From the NCBI GenBank assembly GCA_963668585.1, contig OY764869.1, forward strand, positions 2,914,001 through 2,978,000: a stretch of 64,000 nucleotides of DNA, in the 5' to 3' direction. Below the pieces are notes generated by a model. That model saw nothing but the letters and a program-made list of their open reading frames with translations. It made no database searches and was not told the DNA's origin. The stretch comes from Bin87 sp963668585. GTDB taxonomy: Bacteria > Chloroflexota > Dehalococcoidia > Lucifugimonadales > UBA3495. Shown here one piece after another: positions 8,293 through 16,030 of the stretch. Position numbers and translations under genes: made by a program. Numbering within the stretch: the stretch's first letter is position 1; every line of letters begins with the position of its first letter.

Positions 8293-8796
8293 TTGATACG
8301 GAGTTTACGCGGGGTCGAACCGAAAATCGCCCCTACCGCCTGGGTCAGCGAAGCCGCGTACGTGGTGGGCAATGTCATTATCGGCGAGCATAGTAGCGTG
8401 TGGCCCGGGGTGACCATCCGGGGCGACGGCGATGTCATCACCATCGGAAACCACGTCAACATACAGGAAGGCTCCGTAGTTCACGGGGACGGACTGGTTA
8501 TTGAAGACTATGTCTCCATCGGCCACTGCGTAGTCGTCCATGGTGACCGCATTGGGCAGGGCAGCCTGCTGGGCAACAACTGCACCTTCCTCACTGAATC
8601 CACCATCGGTAAGGAATGTCTCATCGCTTCCAACGCCGTGGTGTTATCGAATGTCGATGTGCCGGATCGGAGTTTCGTGGCCGGCGTGCCGGGTTCCATA
8701 AAACGCGCGGTGAGCGAGGAACAAATAGAGCAGATGCGCATGACTGCCGAGCATCTGGTCGAACGGGCCGGCTGGTTCCGGGAAAGCGGCCTGTAG
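8293..8796 (+). CDS. Gamma-carbonic-anhydrase-family hexapeptide protein
   Basis: The 167-residue product is a left-handed beta-helix of hexapeptide repeats (IIGEHSSVWPGVTIRGD, ITIGNHVNIQEGSVVHGDG). The three metal-binding His of gamma-class enzymes fit the pattern VVHGDG then IGHCVVVHGD. Family members hydrate CO2 or act as inactive trimers bound to other proteins. I start at TTG 8293 because GAGGG lies 7 bases upstream and the hexapeptide domain begins within 15 residues; the ATG 78 bases earlier would add an atypical tail and lies on the promoter. Activity versus a scaffold role cannot be settled from sequence. Confidence 0.88.
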   Translation: MIRSLRGVEPKIAPTAWVSEAAYVVGNVIIGEHSSVWPGVTIRGDGDVITIGNHVNIQEGSVVHGDGLVIEDYVSIGHCVVVHGDRIGQGSLLGNNCTFLTESTIGKECLIASNAVVLSNVDVPDRSFVAGVPGSIKRAVSEEQIEQMRMTAEHLVERAGWFRESGL

Positions 8797-8824
8797 ATCC
8801 TCGCGGCGCATCCGGAAACGCGAC

Positions 8825-8858
8825 GGGGCGGGATTTCAACCCGCCCCTGATTGTTTTA
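8825..8858 (+). terminator. GGGGCGGG hairpin between convergent genes
   Basis: GGGGCGGG (8825-8832) and CCCGCCCC (8840-8847) pair around a 7-base loop and are followed by TGATTGTTTTA. It lies between the carbonic anhydrase and the convergent LLM gene, and is one of several like it in the window. Confidence 0.65.
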
Positions 8859-8869
8859 CAACCGCTGCG

Positions 8870-9811
8870 TTACCCCAGCCTTTCGGCCACCGGCAGCACG
8901 TGTTCCGCCAGATGTTCCATGACCTCGATGCACGGGCCAATCCCGTCCACGCGGAAGTCGAAAGTCAGTTGGTCAATGCCCAATTCATTGCAATAGTGGA
9001 CATCGTCAACCACGGCCTGGGTATTATTGATCAAAGCGCCGCCTGAGCGCACGCCGACGCCTTCCTCGGCGCCGCCCATATCCGTGAAATGCAGGCTGCG
9101 CTTCAACGATATGGTGATGTCGGCGGGGTCGCGCCCGGCCGCCTCCGTCTGTTCCCGCAGGTACGGCAGATTCTGCGCGACGAAATCGGGGGTCTGGCGG
9201 GTGGTGTGCCAGCAGTCGCCGTATTTCGCGGTGCGGCGCAGCGCGCGCCGGGTGTGCCCACCGACCCAGATCGGTATGCGCGGTTGCTGCACCGGCTTCG
9301 GCTCGAAGTATATGCCGTCAATCTGGTAGTACTTGCCCTGGTACTCGGGCGTTTCCTCGGTCCACAGGGCGTTGAATATGGCGAGAAATTCGTCCGTCAT
9401 GGGGCCGCGATCGGCGTAGGGGACCCCCAGGATGTCGAACTCTTTTTCCAGCCAGCCAACGCCCACTCCGCAGATCATGCGGCCGCCTGAAAGCACGTCC
9501 AGCGAGGCAAACATCTTGGCCTGCACCACCGGATTGCGATACGGCAATATCAGCACGGTGCTGCCCAAACGGATCTCGCTGGTGCATGCAGCCATGAAGC
9601 CCAGCATGGTCATGGTCTCCAGGAACGGTTCATCCGAAGGCCGCTGAAACGCGCCGGTGGGCGTGTACGGGTATTGATTCGTGCCGGCAACCGGCAGCAC
9701 GATGTGGTCGCCGGCCATAACCGACTCGAACCCCAATCTCTCCGCGCGTTGGCAGAACTCGCGGATGCCCTCGGCGTCGGGTAATCGGGGAACGCTCACA
9801 CCTATTTTCAT
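8870..9811 (-). CDS. LLM-class (luciferase-like) F420-dependent oxidoreductase
   Basis: The 313-residue product has the TIM-barrel pattern of the bacterial luciferase/F420 family: MKIGVSVPRLPDAEGIREFC at the start, ERLGFESVMAGDHIVLP, LSGGRMICGVGVGWLEKEF, and IPIWVGGHTRRALRRTAKYGD. Family members use F420 or FMN to oxidise or reduce alcohols, imines or other organics; this branch is close to TIGR03619-type F420 enzymes. AGGAGA lies 8 bases before the ATG. It appears to be a single-gene unit. Cofactor choice is inferred from the family, not from a diagnostic residue. Confidence 0.9.
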   Translation of the reverse strand: MKIGVSVPRLPDAEGIREFCQRAERLGFESVMAGDHIVLPVAGTNQYPYTPTGAFQRPSDEPFLETMTMLGFMAACTSEIRLGSTVLILPYRNPVVQAKMFASLDVLSGGRMICGVGVGWLEKEFDILGVPYADRGPMTDEFLAIFNALWTEETPEYQGKYYQIDGIYFEPKPVQQPRIPIWVGGHTRRALRRTAKYGDCWHTTRQTPDFVAQNLPYLREQTEAAGRDPADITISLKRSLHFTDMGGAEEGVGVRSGGALINNTQAVVDDVHYCNELGIDQLTFDFRVDGIGPCIEVMEHLAEHVLPVAERLG

Positions 9812-9935
9812 CTGGGATTCTCCTGATTCCGGGCATGATTGGCGCTGAAAATACGTTCCAACCCGGCGGCGGCATTATAGCATCGCCGAGGAATGAGACC
9901 CTGAAACGCCGTCGGGCGCCACGCGTAGGACGGAT

Positions 9936-10622
9936 CTATGTGTCAAAACCGCCAGTGGTGTTTCTACGCCAACTAATGGTGCCCTTGCACTCGGCGCACA
10001 TGCGGGTACCCACCATCCGCTTCTGCAGAGTTTGGCGGTACCATCGCTGGCCGCATCCGCATTCCCCAACCCAACGCGGGACTGAATGCTGAACGCGGTG
10101 GCACCGTTCGCCGGCGCAGCCGATCTCCTGGGCTTTCGATTTCCATACCGCGTCGTGGTTATGTTGCGGCCCCACGATGGCGTGGGCGATCTCGTGCAGA
10201 ATGGTGTCCTCTATTTCCGCCTTCGTGGCCGCCAGGCAATAGCTGACCGAGAGGTCGATGCGCGATTCCGCGTAACGGCAGACGCCCGCCCGGGATGGAG
10301 CGAGGTCGAAACCAAATGTCCAACCCCGTTTATTGCCGGCGCTTTTCAGGTATCGCCCAAGCAGGCGCTGAGCAAGATCCTCCACCTCGGCCAGCGTGCA
10401 ATGGGATCGTGGAGCGCTCTCGATGCTCACGATGGCGGGATATGGCACAGACCACTCGCGTCCATCTTCTCCCGATACGGTGACGCTGCGCGCGCGGACG
10501 GCGGCCACCTTCCCGCGCACCTCATTCCCGGCCGAGCCGTGGAATCTGATCACGCTGCCGAGGGGCGTTGCCGCTCCGGCGAAGTCGGCGGTTATTCGGG
10601 TCCGGTTTTTCTGCTGTGCCAT
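9936..10622 (-). CDS. SprT-like zinc metallopeptidase-like protein
   Basis: The 228-residue product carries the zincin motif HEIAHAIVG, a further His in GPQHNHDAVW, and a C-terminal zinc ribbon (CGCG...CAEC), the layout of SprT and the SPRTN protease domain. An N-terminal segment (about 1-75) looks like a small beta-barrel (VIRFHGSAGNEVRGKVAAV), possibly nucleic-acid binding. Bacterial SprT proteins are poorly characterised; SPRTN degrades DNA-protein crosslinks in eukaryotes. I start at ATG 10622; the frame extends upstream to 10673 but without a ribosome binding site. Confidence 0.82.
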   Translation of the reverse strand: MAQQKNRTRITADFAGAATPLGSVIRFHGSAGNEVRGKVAAVRARSVTVSGEDGREWSVPYPAIVSIESAPRSHCTLAEVEDLAQRLLGRYLKSAGNKRGWTFGFDLAPSRAGVCRYAESRIDLSVSYCLAATKAEIEDTILHEIAHAIVGPQHNHDAVWKSKAQEIGCAGERCHRVQHSVPRWVGECGCGQRWYRQTLQKRMVGTRMCAECKGTISWRRNTTGGFDT

Positions 10623-10697
10623 GGTTCCTTGTCCGCACAAATTATAACTAACCGGCCCGCGCGGCCCGCGCATTGGTTGAAATCATAAAAAGCGTTC

Positions 10698-10725
10698 TTG
10701 CGATTATCCACGGCAGTGCTATAAT
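10698..10725 (+). promoter_or_regulatory. Promoter of the HYHYGP protein gene
   Basis: TTGCGA (10698-10703) and TATAAT (10720-10725) are 16 bases apart. About 65 bases of leader follow before the start codon. Confidence 0.6.
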
Positions 10726-10795
10726 CCCAGCAAATGCAACGGCCACGGACATCCGTGGGCGAGAACGGATTCTACTTCCAAGAGGAGGCGAGCTC

Positions 10796-11599
10796 ATGGA
10801 AAAGGGAGACACCATTATCAATGTGGGGCTGGTGGACGTAGCGTTGTCCTACCGGAAAGAAATCATGCCCGACCAGGGCCTGATGGTACAGGTCTATGGC
10901 GACATTGATGGCAACGAAACCGAAATCCTTCGGTTCGACTGCTTCGACCAGGATCCCCACTACCACTATGGCCCGGAGAACATGAACATCCGGCTGCATA
11001 TGGACAAGACCACCGTGGGAACTCCCCTCGGATGGACCCTGAAGAACATTCGGCATAACCTGCCGTCCATGGTGCGCCGAGCCGGCTACGAGGACCTTGC
11101 GTCTTCCATCGAGTCCAACCCCATCGACGAGAACAAGATGGATGAGGTCGAAGAGTGCGCGCTGTCCAAGTCCCGCGACGAGCGCCGGACCGTAACCCAC
11201 TTCCGCGGCGACCACATCTACGAAGCCGGCAACATCCGCTTCGGCGTTGAGTTCCGCACCAACATCGGCGCGGCCAACGACCGCGGCGTGGCCATCCACG
11301 TGCTGACCGATCACCTGGGGCAGGAATTCGAGCTGCTGGCCTTCGACTGCTTCGAGATTGCGCCGCACTACCACTACGGCCCCCGCAACCAGGACGTCCG
11401 TATCTACTGGGACACCACGACCAGCGGGCACACCCTGGCCTGGACCCTGGACCAGTTCAAGACTGGCAACCTGGCCAGCATGATCGACCGCGCCGGCTAC
11501 CCCACCGTCGCCGCCAACGTCGACAACGACCTCGTCCAGGCCGTCGTTCCGGCCATGGAAGAGAAGGCCTGGGCCCTGGTAGGCACCAACCAGCAGTAA
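10796..11599 (+). CDS. Unrecognised protein of two HYHYGP domains
   Basis: The 267-residue product consists of two copies of one domain about 136 residues apart. Each copy has FDCF, then HYHYGP (residues 55-60 and 191-196), a strand with an invariant MDKTT/WDTTT-type turn, a GWTL/AWTL motif and a Met-(V/I)-x-RAGY helix end. Both copies also contain a V-x-V/I-H-type strand ahead of the FDCF motif. There is no signal peptide or membrane segment, so it is probably cytosolic. The paired His suggest metal or cofactor binding, but no function can be assigned. GAGGAGG lies 7 bases before the ATG, and the gene has its own promoter and terminator, so it is a well-expressed single-gene unit. Confidence 0.9.
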   Translation: MEKGDTIINVGLVDVALSYRKEIMPDQGLMVQVYGDIDGNETEILRFDCFDQDPHYHYGPENMNIRLHMDKTTVGTPLGWTLKNIRHNLPSMVRRAGYEDLASSIESNPIDENKMDEVEECALSKSRDERRTVTHFRGDHIYEAGNIRFGVEFRTNIGAANDRGVAIHVLTDHLGQEFELLAFDCFEIAPHYHYGPRNQDVRIYWDTTTSGHTLAWTLDQFKTGNLASMIDRAGYPTVAANVDNDLVQAVVPAMEEKAWALVGTNQQ

Positions 11600-11624
11600 A
11601 CCATTCGGTTAACGCCACCAATCG

Positions 11625-11658
11625 TAGGGGCGGGTTCCAAACCCGCCCCTATATTTTT
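11625..11658 (+). terminator. Intrinsic terminator of the HYHYGP gene
   Basis: A perfect 12-bp stem, TAGGGGCGGGTT (11625-11636) with AACCCGCCCCTA (11640-11651), closes a 3-base loop and is followed by TATTTTT. Confidence 0.85.
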
Positions 11659-11683
11659 CAGCGTTTCAAAGTGCCTACCAGAG

Positions 11684-12481
11684 CTACATCATCGTGTAGC
11701 CGCCGGAAACGCTCAGCGTCTGGCCGGTGATGAAACTCGCCGCATCGGACGCCAGGAACACCACCGCGTTGGCCACCTCCTGCGCTGTACCCATGCGTCG
11801 CAGCGGGTAGGCGCGTTTCACCCTTTCCAGCACCTCATCTGTGAACAGTTCCTCCATCCCCTGCGCCCACATGCTGTCGGAACTTGCCACCTCTGTCTGA
11901 GGCGGGACCACCAGTCCCGGGCACACCATGTTGAACCGCAGACCGTAGCGTCCCGTTTCCCGCGCTAACGACTTGCTCAGCGCGACCACGCCAGCCTTGC
12001 AGGCCGAATATACGGCCTCACGGTACTCGCCCATGCGACCGGCGTCGCTGCTGATGCTGACAATGGCTCCGGATTGCCGTTCGACCATGTGCGGCAAAAC
12101 GGAATGGATGCAGTTGATCGCGCCCCAGAGGTTCACATCCACCTCTTTGACGTGCTCATCCCGCGATTTCTCGATGAACAGGCGATCCACGGTCCATCCC
12201 ACATTGTTGATCAATACGTCCACGCTGCCCAATCTGGCAACCGCTTCCGCGATCATGGCATCGGTCTTCACCCGGTCGGTCACGTCGGCGTCTATCACCG
12301 TTGCGGTCGCTCCGGTTCCCAGCGCTTCAACCTCTCCGGCGACTTTGCCGCCCGCTTCGTGATTCAACTCGGCGATGGCGAGGTTGCATCCTTCTGTGGC
12401 GAAGGCCAACGTGATGGCACGGCCGATGTTGTTACCGCCACCCGTCACTATGACGTTCTTGCCTTTCAATCCTAATTCCAA
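11684..12481 (-). CDS. SDR-family oxidoreductase (FabG-like)
   Basis: The 265-residue Rossmann protein is a classical short-chain dehydrogenase/reductase. The nucleotide-binding TGGGNNIG lies near residue 14, INNVGW follows the NNAG position, and the catalytic Ser-Tyr-Lys set appears as SISSDAG and YSACK. The C-terminal FITGQTLSVSGGY is typical. Such enzymes act on 3-oxoacyl groups, alcohols or sugars; the substrate is open. It ends the purine transcription unit, 3 bases after the RNase H-like gene, though no functional link to purines is obvious. Confidence 0.88.
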   Translation of the reverse strand: MELGLKGKNVIVTGGGNNIGRAITLAFATEGCNLAIAELNHEAGGKVAGEVEALGTGATATVIDADVTDRVKTDAMIAEAVARLGSVDVLINNVGWTVDRLFIEKSRDEHVKEVDVNLWGAINCIHSVLPHMVERQSGAIVSISSDAGRMGEYREAVYSACKAGVVALSKSLARETGRYGLRFNMVCPGLVVPPQTEVASSDSMWAQGMEELFTDEVLERVKRAYPLRRMGTAQEVANAVVFLASDAASFITGQTLSVSGGYTMM

Positions 12482-12484
12482 GGG

Positions 12485-12988
12485 TTAGATCCTCCAGTCG
12501 TACTGTTTATTCAGGATATTTCGCAGCGTGTGGAGATTCTCCACGTCCGCACGGTTATACTCAAGCAACAGGTCCAGCGCAACCTGATTCCGGTCTTCCA
12601 GGAATTTGCGCCACAGCAGTACGGCATCGGAACCGCCCATCTCTGGGAGGTCGCCGCGCCCGATGCCCAGCTTTTGCTCAATCACCTTCAACCCTCCACG
12701 CAGGCCGACGCGCCGGCAGGCGTGCATCAGGTCGCAATGATCGAATCGCCGGCGCAGGTCAATGCCGGGTCGCCACGCCAAAAACGGCAGGTCGAAGCCG
12801 CCGCCATTGAACGTATAGATGGTGGTGACGCCTTCGAGGGCATGGGAGATGGCGCCCGGCGTGATTTCGTCGCCGACCAGTTGCTCCACGAACCAGTCGC
12901 CGGGAAAATCGACGGCGATTCCGACCACCGTCGGGTAGGAGTTGCCACCCATGAACCCGGTGGTTTCGATGTCCAGATAGGCGTCCAA
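12485..12988 (-). CDS. RNase H-like 3'-5' exonuclease (YprB-like)
   Basis: The 167-residue product is a DEDD-type exonuclease domain. DIETTG (Asp6, Glu8) supplies the first acidic pair, YTFNGGGFDLPFL the second motif, and YNRADVENL the final Asp. This matches the RNase H-like domain of the YprB/TTC0140 family, thought to act on RNA or DNA ends. It has the nuclease domain only, with no helical extension. It sits 8 bases after purH and 3 before the SDR gene. Confidence 0.82.
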   Translation of the reverse strand: MDAYLDIETTGFMGGNSYPTVVGIAVDFPGDWFVEQLVGDEITPGAISHALEGVTTIYTFNGGGFDLPFLAWRPGIDLRRRFDHCDLMHACRRVGLRGGLKVIEQKLGIGRGDLPEMGGSDAVLLWRKFLEDRNQVALDLLLEYNRADVENLHTLRNILNKQYDWRI

Positions 12989-12996
12989 GGGCCGGA

Positions 12997-14535
12997 TCAG
13001 TGGCGGAAGTGTCTCACGCTCGTGAATACCATGGCGATGCCGGCGTCATTGGCGGCAGCGATCACTTCTTCGTCCCGTATGGAACCACCGGGCTGCACGA
13101 TGGCGTTAATTCCCGCTGCGGCTGCCAGTTCGATGTTGTCCGGGAACGGGAAAAACGCATCGGACGCCAGGACACAACCCGCCGCCTTCTCTCCGGCGGC
13201 CCGTTCGGAAAGGTGCACGCTGACCACACGGTTGGGCTGGCCCGCGCCCATGCCTACCAGCGTTCGGTCCTTGACGAACGCGATGGCATTCGACTTGATG
13301 TGTTTGACCGCCTTCCAGGCGAAGGCCAGGTCAGCGAGTTCGGCATCGGTGGGAGCCCGTTTGGTCGCGGTCGTCCATTGGTGGGGATCCTCGGCAATAG
13401 CGTCCGGGGTCTGCACCAGCATGCCGCCGCTGAGGGGGCGAACGTCGTAGTCCTCGGCTCCCGGGGCAGCAACCGCCGGCGCCACCGACAGGATCCTCAG
13501 GTTCCGTTTGCGCTGCAGGATCTCCAGCGCTTCACCGTCGTATCCCGGCGCGACCACCACCTCGTAGAAAACCGGCCCCATTGCTTCGGCGGCTTCCGGC
13601 GTAACCATCCGGTTGAAACCCACGATGCCCCCGAACGCGGACACCGGGTCGCCCTCGTAGGCCAATTGGTAGGCCTGCGCCAAATCCTCGCGAGAAGCCA
13701 GGCCGCACGGGTTGGCGTGTTTTATCACGCAGACCGCCGGATCATCGAAATCGCTGACTACGCGCCAGGCGGCGTCCGCATCCATCAGGTTGTTGAAGGA
13801 CAGTTCACGTCCGTGCAATTGTTGGGCGCGGGCCAATCCGCCGGAACCCCCGCCGGCCGGCACGTACAACGCGCCACTCTGGTGTGGATTTTCGCCGTAA
13901 CGCAGCGCCGACACCCTGGTCAGGCCGATGGTGACCTGCTCGGGCATCTCGTCGTCAGTTGTTGCGCCTGCCGCCAGGTATTGAGCCACAGCAGCATCGT
14001 AGGTTGCAACGTGCTGGAAAGCCTTGGCCGCCAGGCCGCGCCGCTGCTCCGAATTCAGACCCTCTCCGGCCAGCGCGTCCGCGACCCATTCGTAGTCGTC
14101 CGGATCCACGACGACGGCCACAGAGGGGAAGTTTTTAGCGGCCGCCCGCAGCATGGTGGGACCGCCGATGTCGATATTTTCCAGGGCATCATCCAGCGTA
14201 ACGCCGGCCTTGCTGATGGTTTCGACGAACGGGTAAAGGTTCACAACCACCAGGTCGATGGGGTCGATTCCGTTCTGGGCCAGTTCAGCCATGTGGTCGG
14301 CGGATTCCCGGCGCGCCAGCAATCCGCCATGGATCACCGGATGCAGCGTCTTGACGCGTCCCTCCAGGATCTCGGGCGATCCGGTGACGTCCGAAACCTG
14401 CCGAACGGGCACGCCGGCGTTGGCGAGGCTTTGGTACGTCCCGCCGGTGCTGATCAATTCACATCCGGCGCCGGACAACCGTTCGCCCAACTGTTCAATT
14501 CCCGTTTTGTCGAATACGCTGAGTAAAGCTTTCAA
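12997..14535 (-). CDS. purH: Bifunctional AICAR transformylase / IMP cyclohydrolase
   Basis: The 512-residue product carries out the last two steps of IMP synthesis. The N-terminal cyclohydrolase domain (about 1-190) begins ALLSVFDKTGIEQLG and has STGGTYQSL and VKTLHPVIHGGLLARR. The transformylase domain follows, with LRYGENPHQSGALY, CVIKHANPCG, FAWKAVKHIKSNA and the end SVRHFRH. The start codon is TTG at 14533-14535, with AAGGA 8 bases upstream. The length matches the family. It is third in a purF-purM-small gene-purH unit. Confidence 0.97.
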   Translation of the reverse strand: MKALLSVFDKTGIEQLGERLSGAGCELISTGGTYQSLANAGVPVRQVSDVTGSPEILEGRVKTLHPVIHGGLLARRESADHMAELAQNGIDPIDLVVVNLYPFVETISKAGVTLDDALENIDIGGPTMLRAAAKNFPSVAVVVDPDDYEWVADALAGEGLNSEQRRGLAAKAFQHVATYDAAVAQYLAAGATTDDEMPEQVTIGLTRVSALRYGENPHQSGALYVPAGGGSGGLARAQQLHGRELSFNNLMDADAAWRVVSDFDDPAVCVIKHANPCGLASREDLAQAYQLAYEGDPVSAFGGIVGFNRMVTPEAAEAMGPVFYEVVVAPGYDGEALEILQRKRNLRILSVAPAVAAPGAEDYDVRPLSGGMLVQTPDAIAEDPHQWTTATKRAPTDAELADLAFAWKAVKHIKSNAIAFVKDRTLVGMGAGQPNRVVSVHLSERAAGEKAAGCVLASDAFFPFPDNIELAAAAGINAIVQPGGSIRDEEVIAAANDAGIAMVFTSVRHFRH

Positions 14536-14714
14536 ACCCCTGTCCTTCTCCCAAAAATCGTCGTGTTCAATCCATCAGAGCGATGTGCCGCTCTGGAAAT
14601 GCCAGTTTTAAGAGACGGGTCCCCATTTTCCAATTTGAACCCTGAAGCGGAGGGCGAAAGGAGGAACGGTGACCGCAACCCTGCTGTATCGACACCGCTG
14701 GCGAGGTGTCCGCG

Positions 14715-14954
14715 TCAGACTCCGCCGCCGCCTCCATCGAAACCGCCGAAGCCGCCCGGATCGATGTGGCTGTCGAAATGACCGGCATCGCCCGGATGGT
14801 TCATGTGGCCAGGGTCCATGCTGGAACTGTTGTGGTGGCTTCCGTACAGGATCAGGCCGATCGGCCCCCACGTCCACCAGTGTTGCGTCCCAATGTGCAA
14901 TGACTCGGCTTCAGCCTTCGCCCTGTTACGCCGGAACGGATTTTTGAGTCCCAT
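14715..14954 (-). CDS. Small His/Gly-rich protein between purM and purH
   Basis: The 79-residue product has a basic N-terminus (MGLKNPFRRNRAKAEAE), a hydrophobic middle (TWGPIGLILYG), and a C-terminus rich in His, Asp and Gly ending GGFGGFDGGGGGV. An AGGTGA ribosome binding site lies 6 bases before the ATG, and the gene fits between purM and purH on the same strand, 29 bases after purM. I do not recognise a family. The composition suggests metal binding or a flexible tail. It is an accessory gene riding in the purine operon. Confidence 0.6.
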   Translation of the reverse strand: MGLKNPFRRNRAKAEAESLHIGTQHWWTWGPIGLILYGSHHNSSSMDPGHMNHPGDAGHFDSHIDPGGFGGFDGGGGGV

Positions 14955-14983
14955 ATCTTCACCTGCCTCGCGTCGCGCTGGTG

Positions 14984-16009
14984 CTAACGGAAGATGGTCC
15001 TTGCCTCGTTCGTTCGTTCCACGATTCGGCCGACTTCAACGGCGTCGTTGATTCCCGACAGCATCGAGTCGGCGCCGGCATCGTCGCATACCGCCACCAT
15101 GCCGAGACCCATATTGAAAACCCTGAACATCTCGGCGTCGCTGATGTTGCCTACGGTCTTGATCGCATCAAAGATCGGCAAACCCGGCCAGGAACCCAAC
15201 CGGAACTCCGCGGCGACATTGTCCGGAAGCGAAGCCGGCATCTTGCCGGGCAGTCCGCCGCCGGTGATGTGGCTCAACGCTTTGATGCTGCGCAGATACG
15301 GGGCCAGCAGAGGGTGGTAAGCCCGATGGCGCACCATCAGTTCATCCCCAAGGTTTCGCTCCAGGCCAGGGAGTGGCCTGAACAGCGCCTCCGGATCGTC
15401 GTCGGTGTTGAATACCCGGCGCACCAACGAGAACCCGTTGGTATGCACCCCGCTGGAGGGAATGCCGATCAACCGGTCCCCCGGAACGACGCCCGATTTT
15501 TCCAACAATTCCGCCCGTTCAGCGATGCCAACGACAAAACCGGCCAGGTCGAAATCGGAGTCGCCGTACACGCCGGGCAACTGCGCGGTTTCTCCGCCGA
15601 TCAGTGCGCAACCCGCCTCTCGACAACCCCACACCATGCCACGCATCAGCATTTCCAACCGGTGTTCGTCAAACGCGCTGAAGGATACGTAGTCGAGGAA
15701 GAACAACGGTCTGGCGCCCTTGGTCAGAATATCGTTCACGTTGAGGGTGACCAGGTCCTGCCCGACACCTTCAAAATGCCCCAGTTGCGCCGCAATCTTG
15801 AGCTTGGTACCCACACCGTCAGTGCTGGCGACGAGGACGGGGTCGGTGTAGTTTCCCAGCGCGAACAGCCCGGCAAATCCGCCGCCACCTTCCAGAACCT
15901 CAGCGCCGTGAGTCAGGGCTGAGAACGCCTTGATGCGGTCTTTCAGACCGTCCATGGCATCGAGTGATACTCCGGCATCCTCGTAGGCGCCTGTTTGCGC
16001 GACGCTCAA
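14984..16009 (-). CDS. purM: Phosphoribosylformylglycinamidine cyclo-ligase (AIR synthetase)
   Basis: The 341-residue product converts FGAM to AIR with ATP. Family motifs are clear: YEDAGVSLDAMDGLKDRI at the start, DPVLVASTDGVGTKLKIA, NDILTKGARPLFFLDYV, GGETAQLPGVY, SGVHTNGFSLVR and HITGGGLPGKMP. The start is TTG at 16007-16009 with AGGTGA 9 bases upstream, because the nearest upstream ATG frame stops at once. It follows purF by 21 bases. Confidence 0.97.
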   Translation of the reverse strand: MSVAQTGAYEDAGVSLDAMDGLKDRIKAFSALTHGAEVLEGGGGFAGLFALGNYTDPVLVASTDGVGTKLKIAAQLGHFEGVGQDLVTLNVNDILTKGARPLFFLDYVSFSAFDEHRLEMLMRGMVWGCREAGCALIGGETAQLPGVYGDSDFDLAGFVVGIAERAELLEKSGVVPGDRLIGIPSSGVHTNGFSLVRRVFNTDDDPEALFRPLPGLERNLGDELMVRHRAYHPLLAPYLRSIKALSHITGGGLPGKMPASLPDNVAAEFRLGSWPGLPIFDAIKTVGNISDAEMFRVFNMGLGMVAVCDDAGADSMLSGINDAVEVGRIVERTNEARTIFR

Positions 16010-16030
16010 CGCAACATCACCTGCAGCACG

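Noticed and set aside
13000..14526. 508-codon frame opposite purH.
   Set aside because: Same reason: purH on the other strand is complete and conserved.
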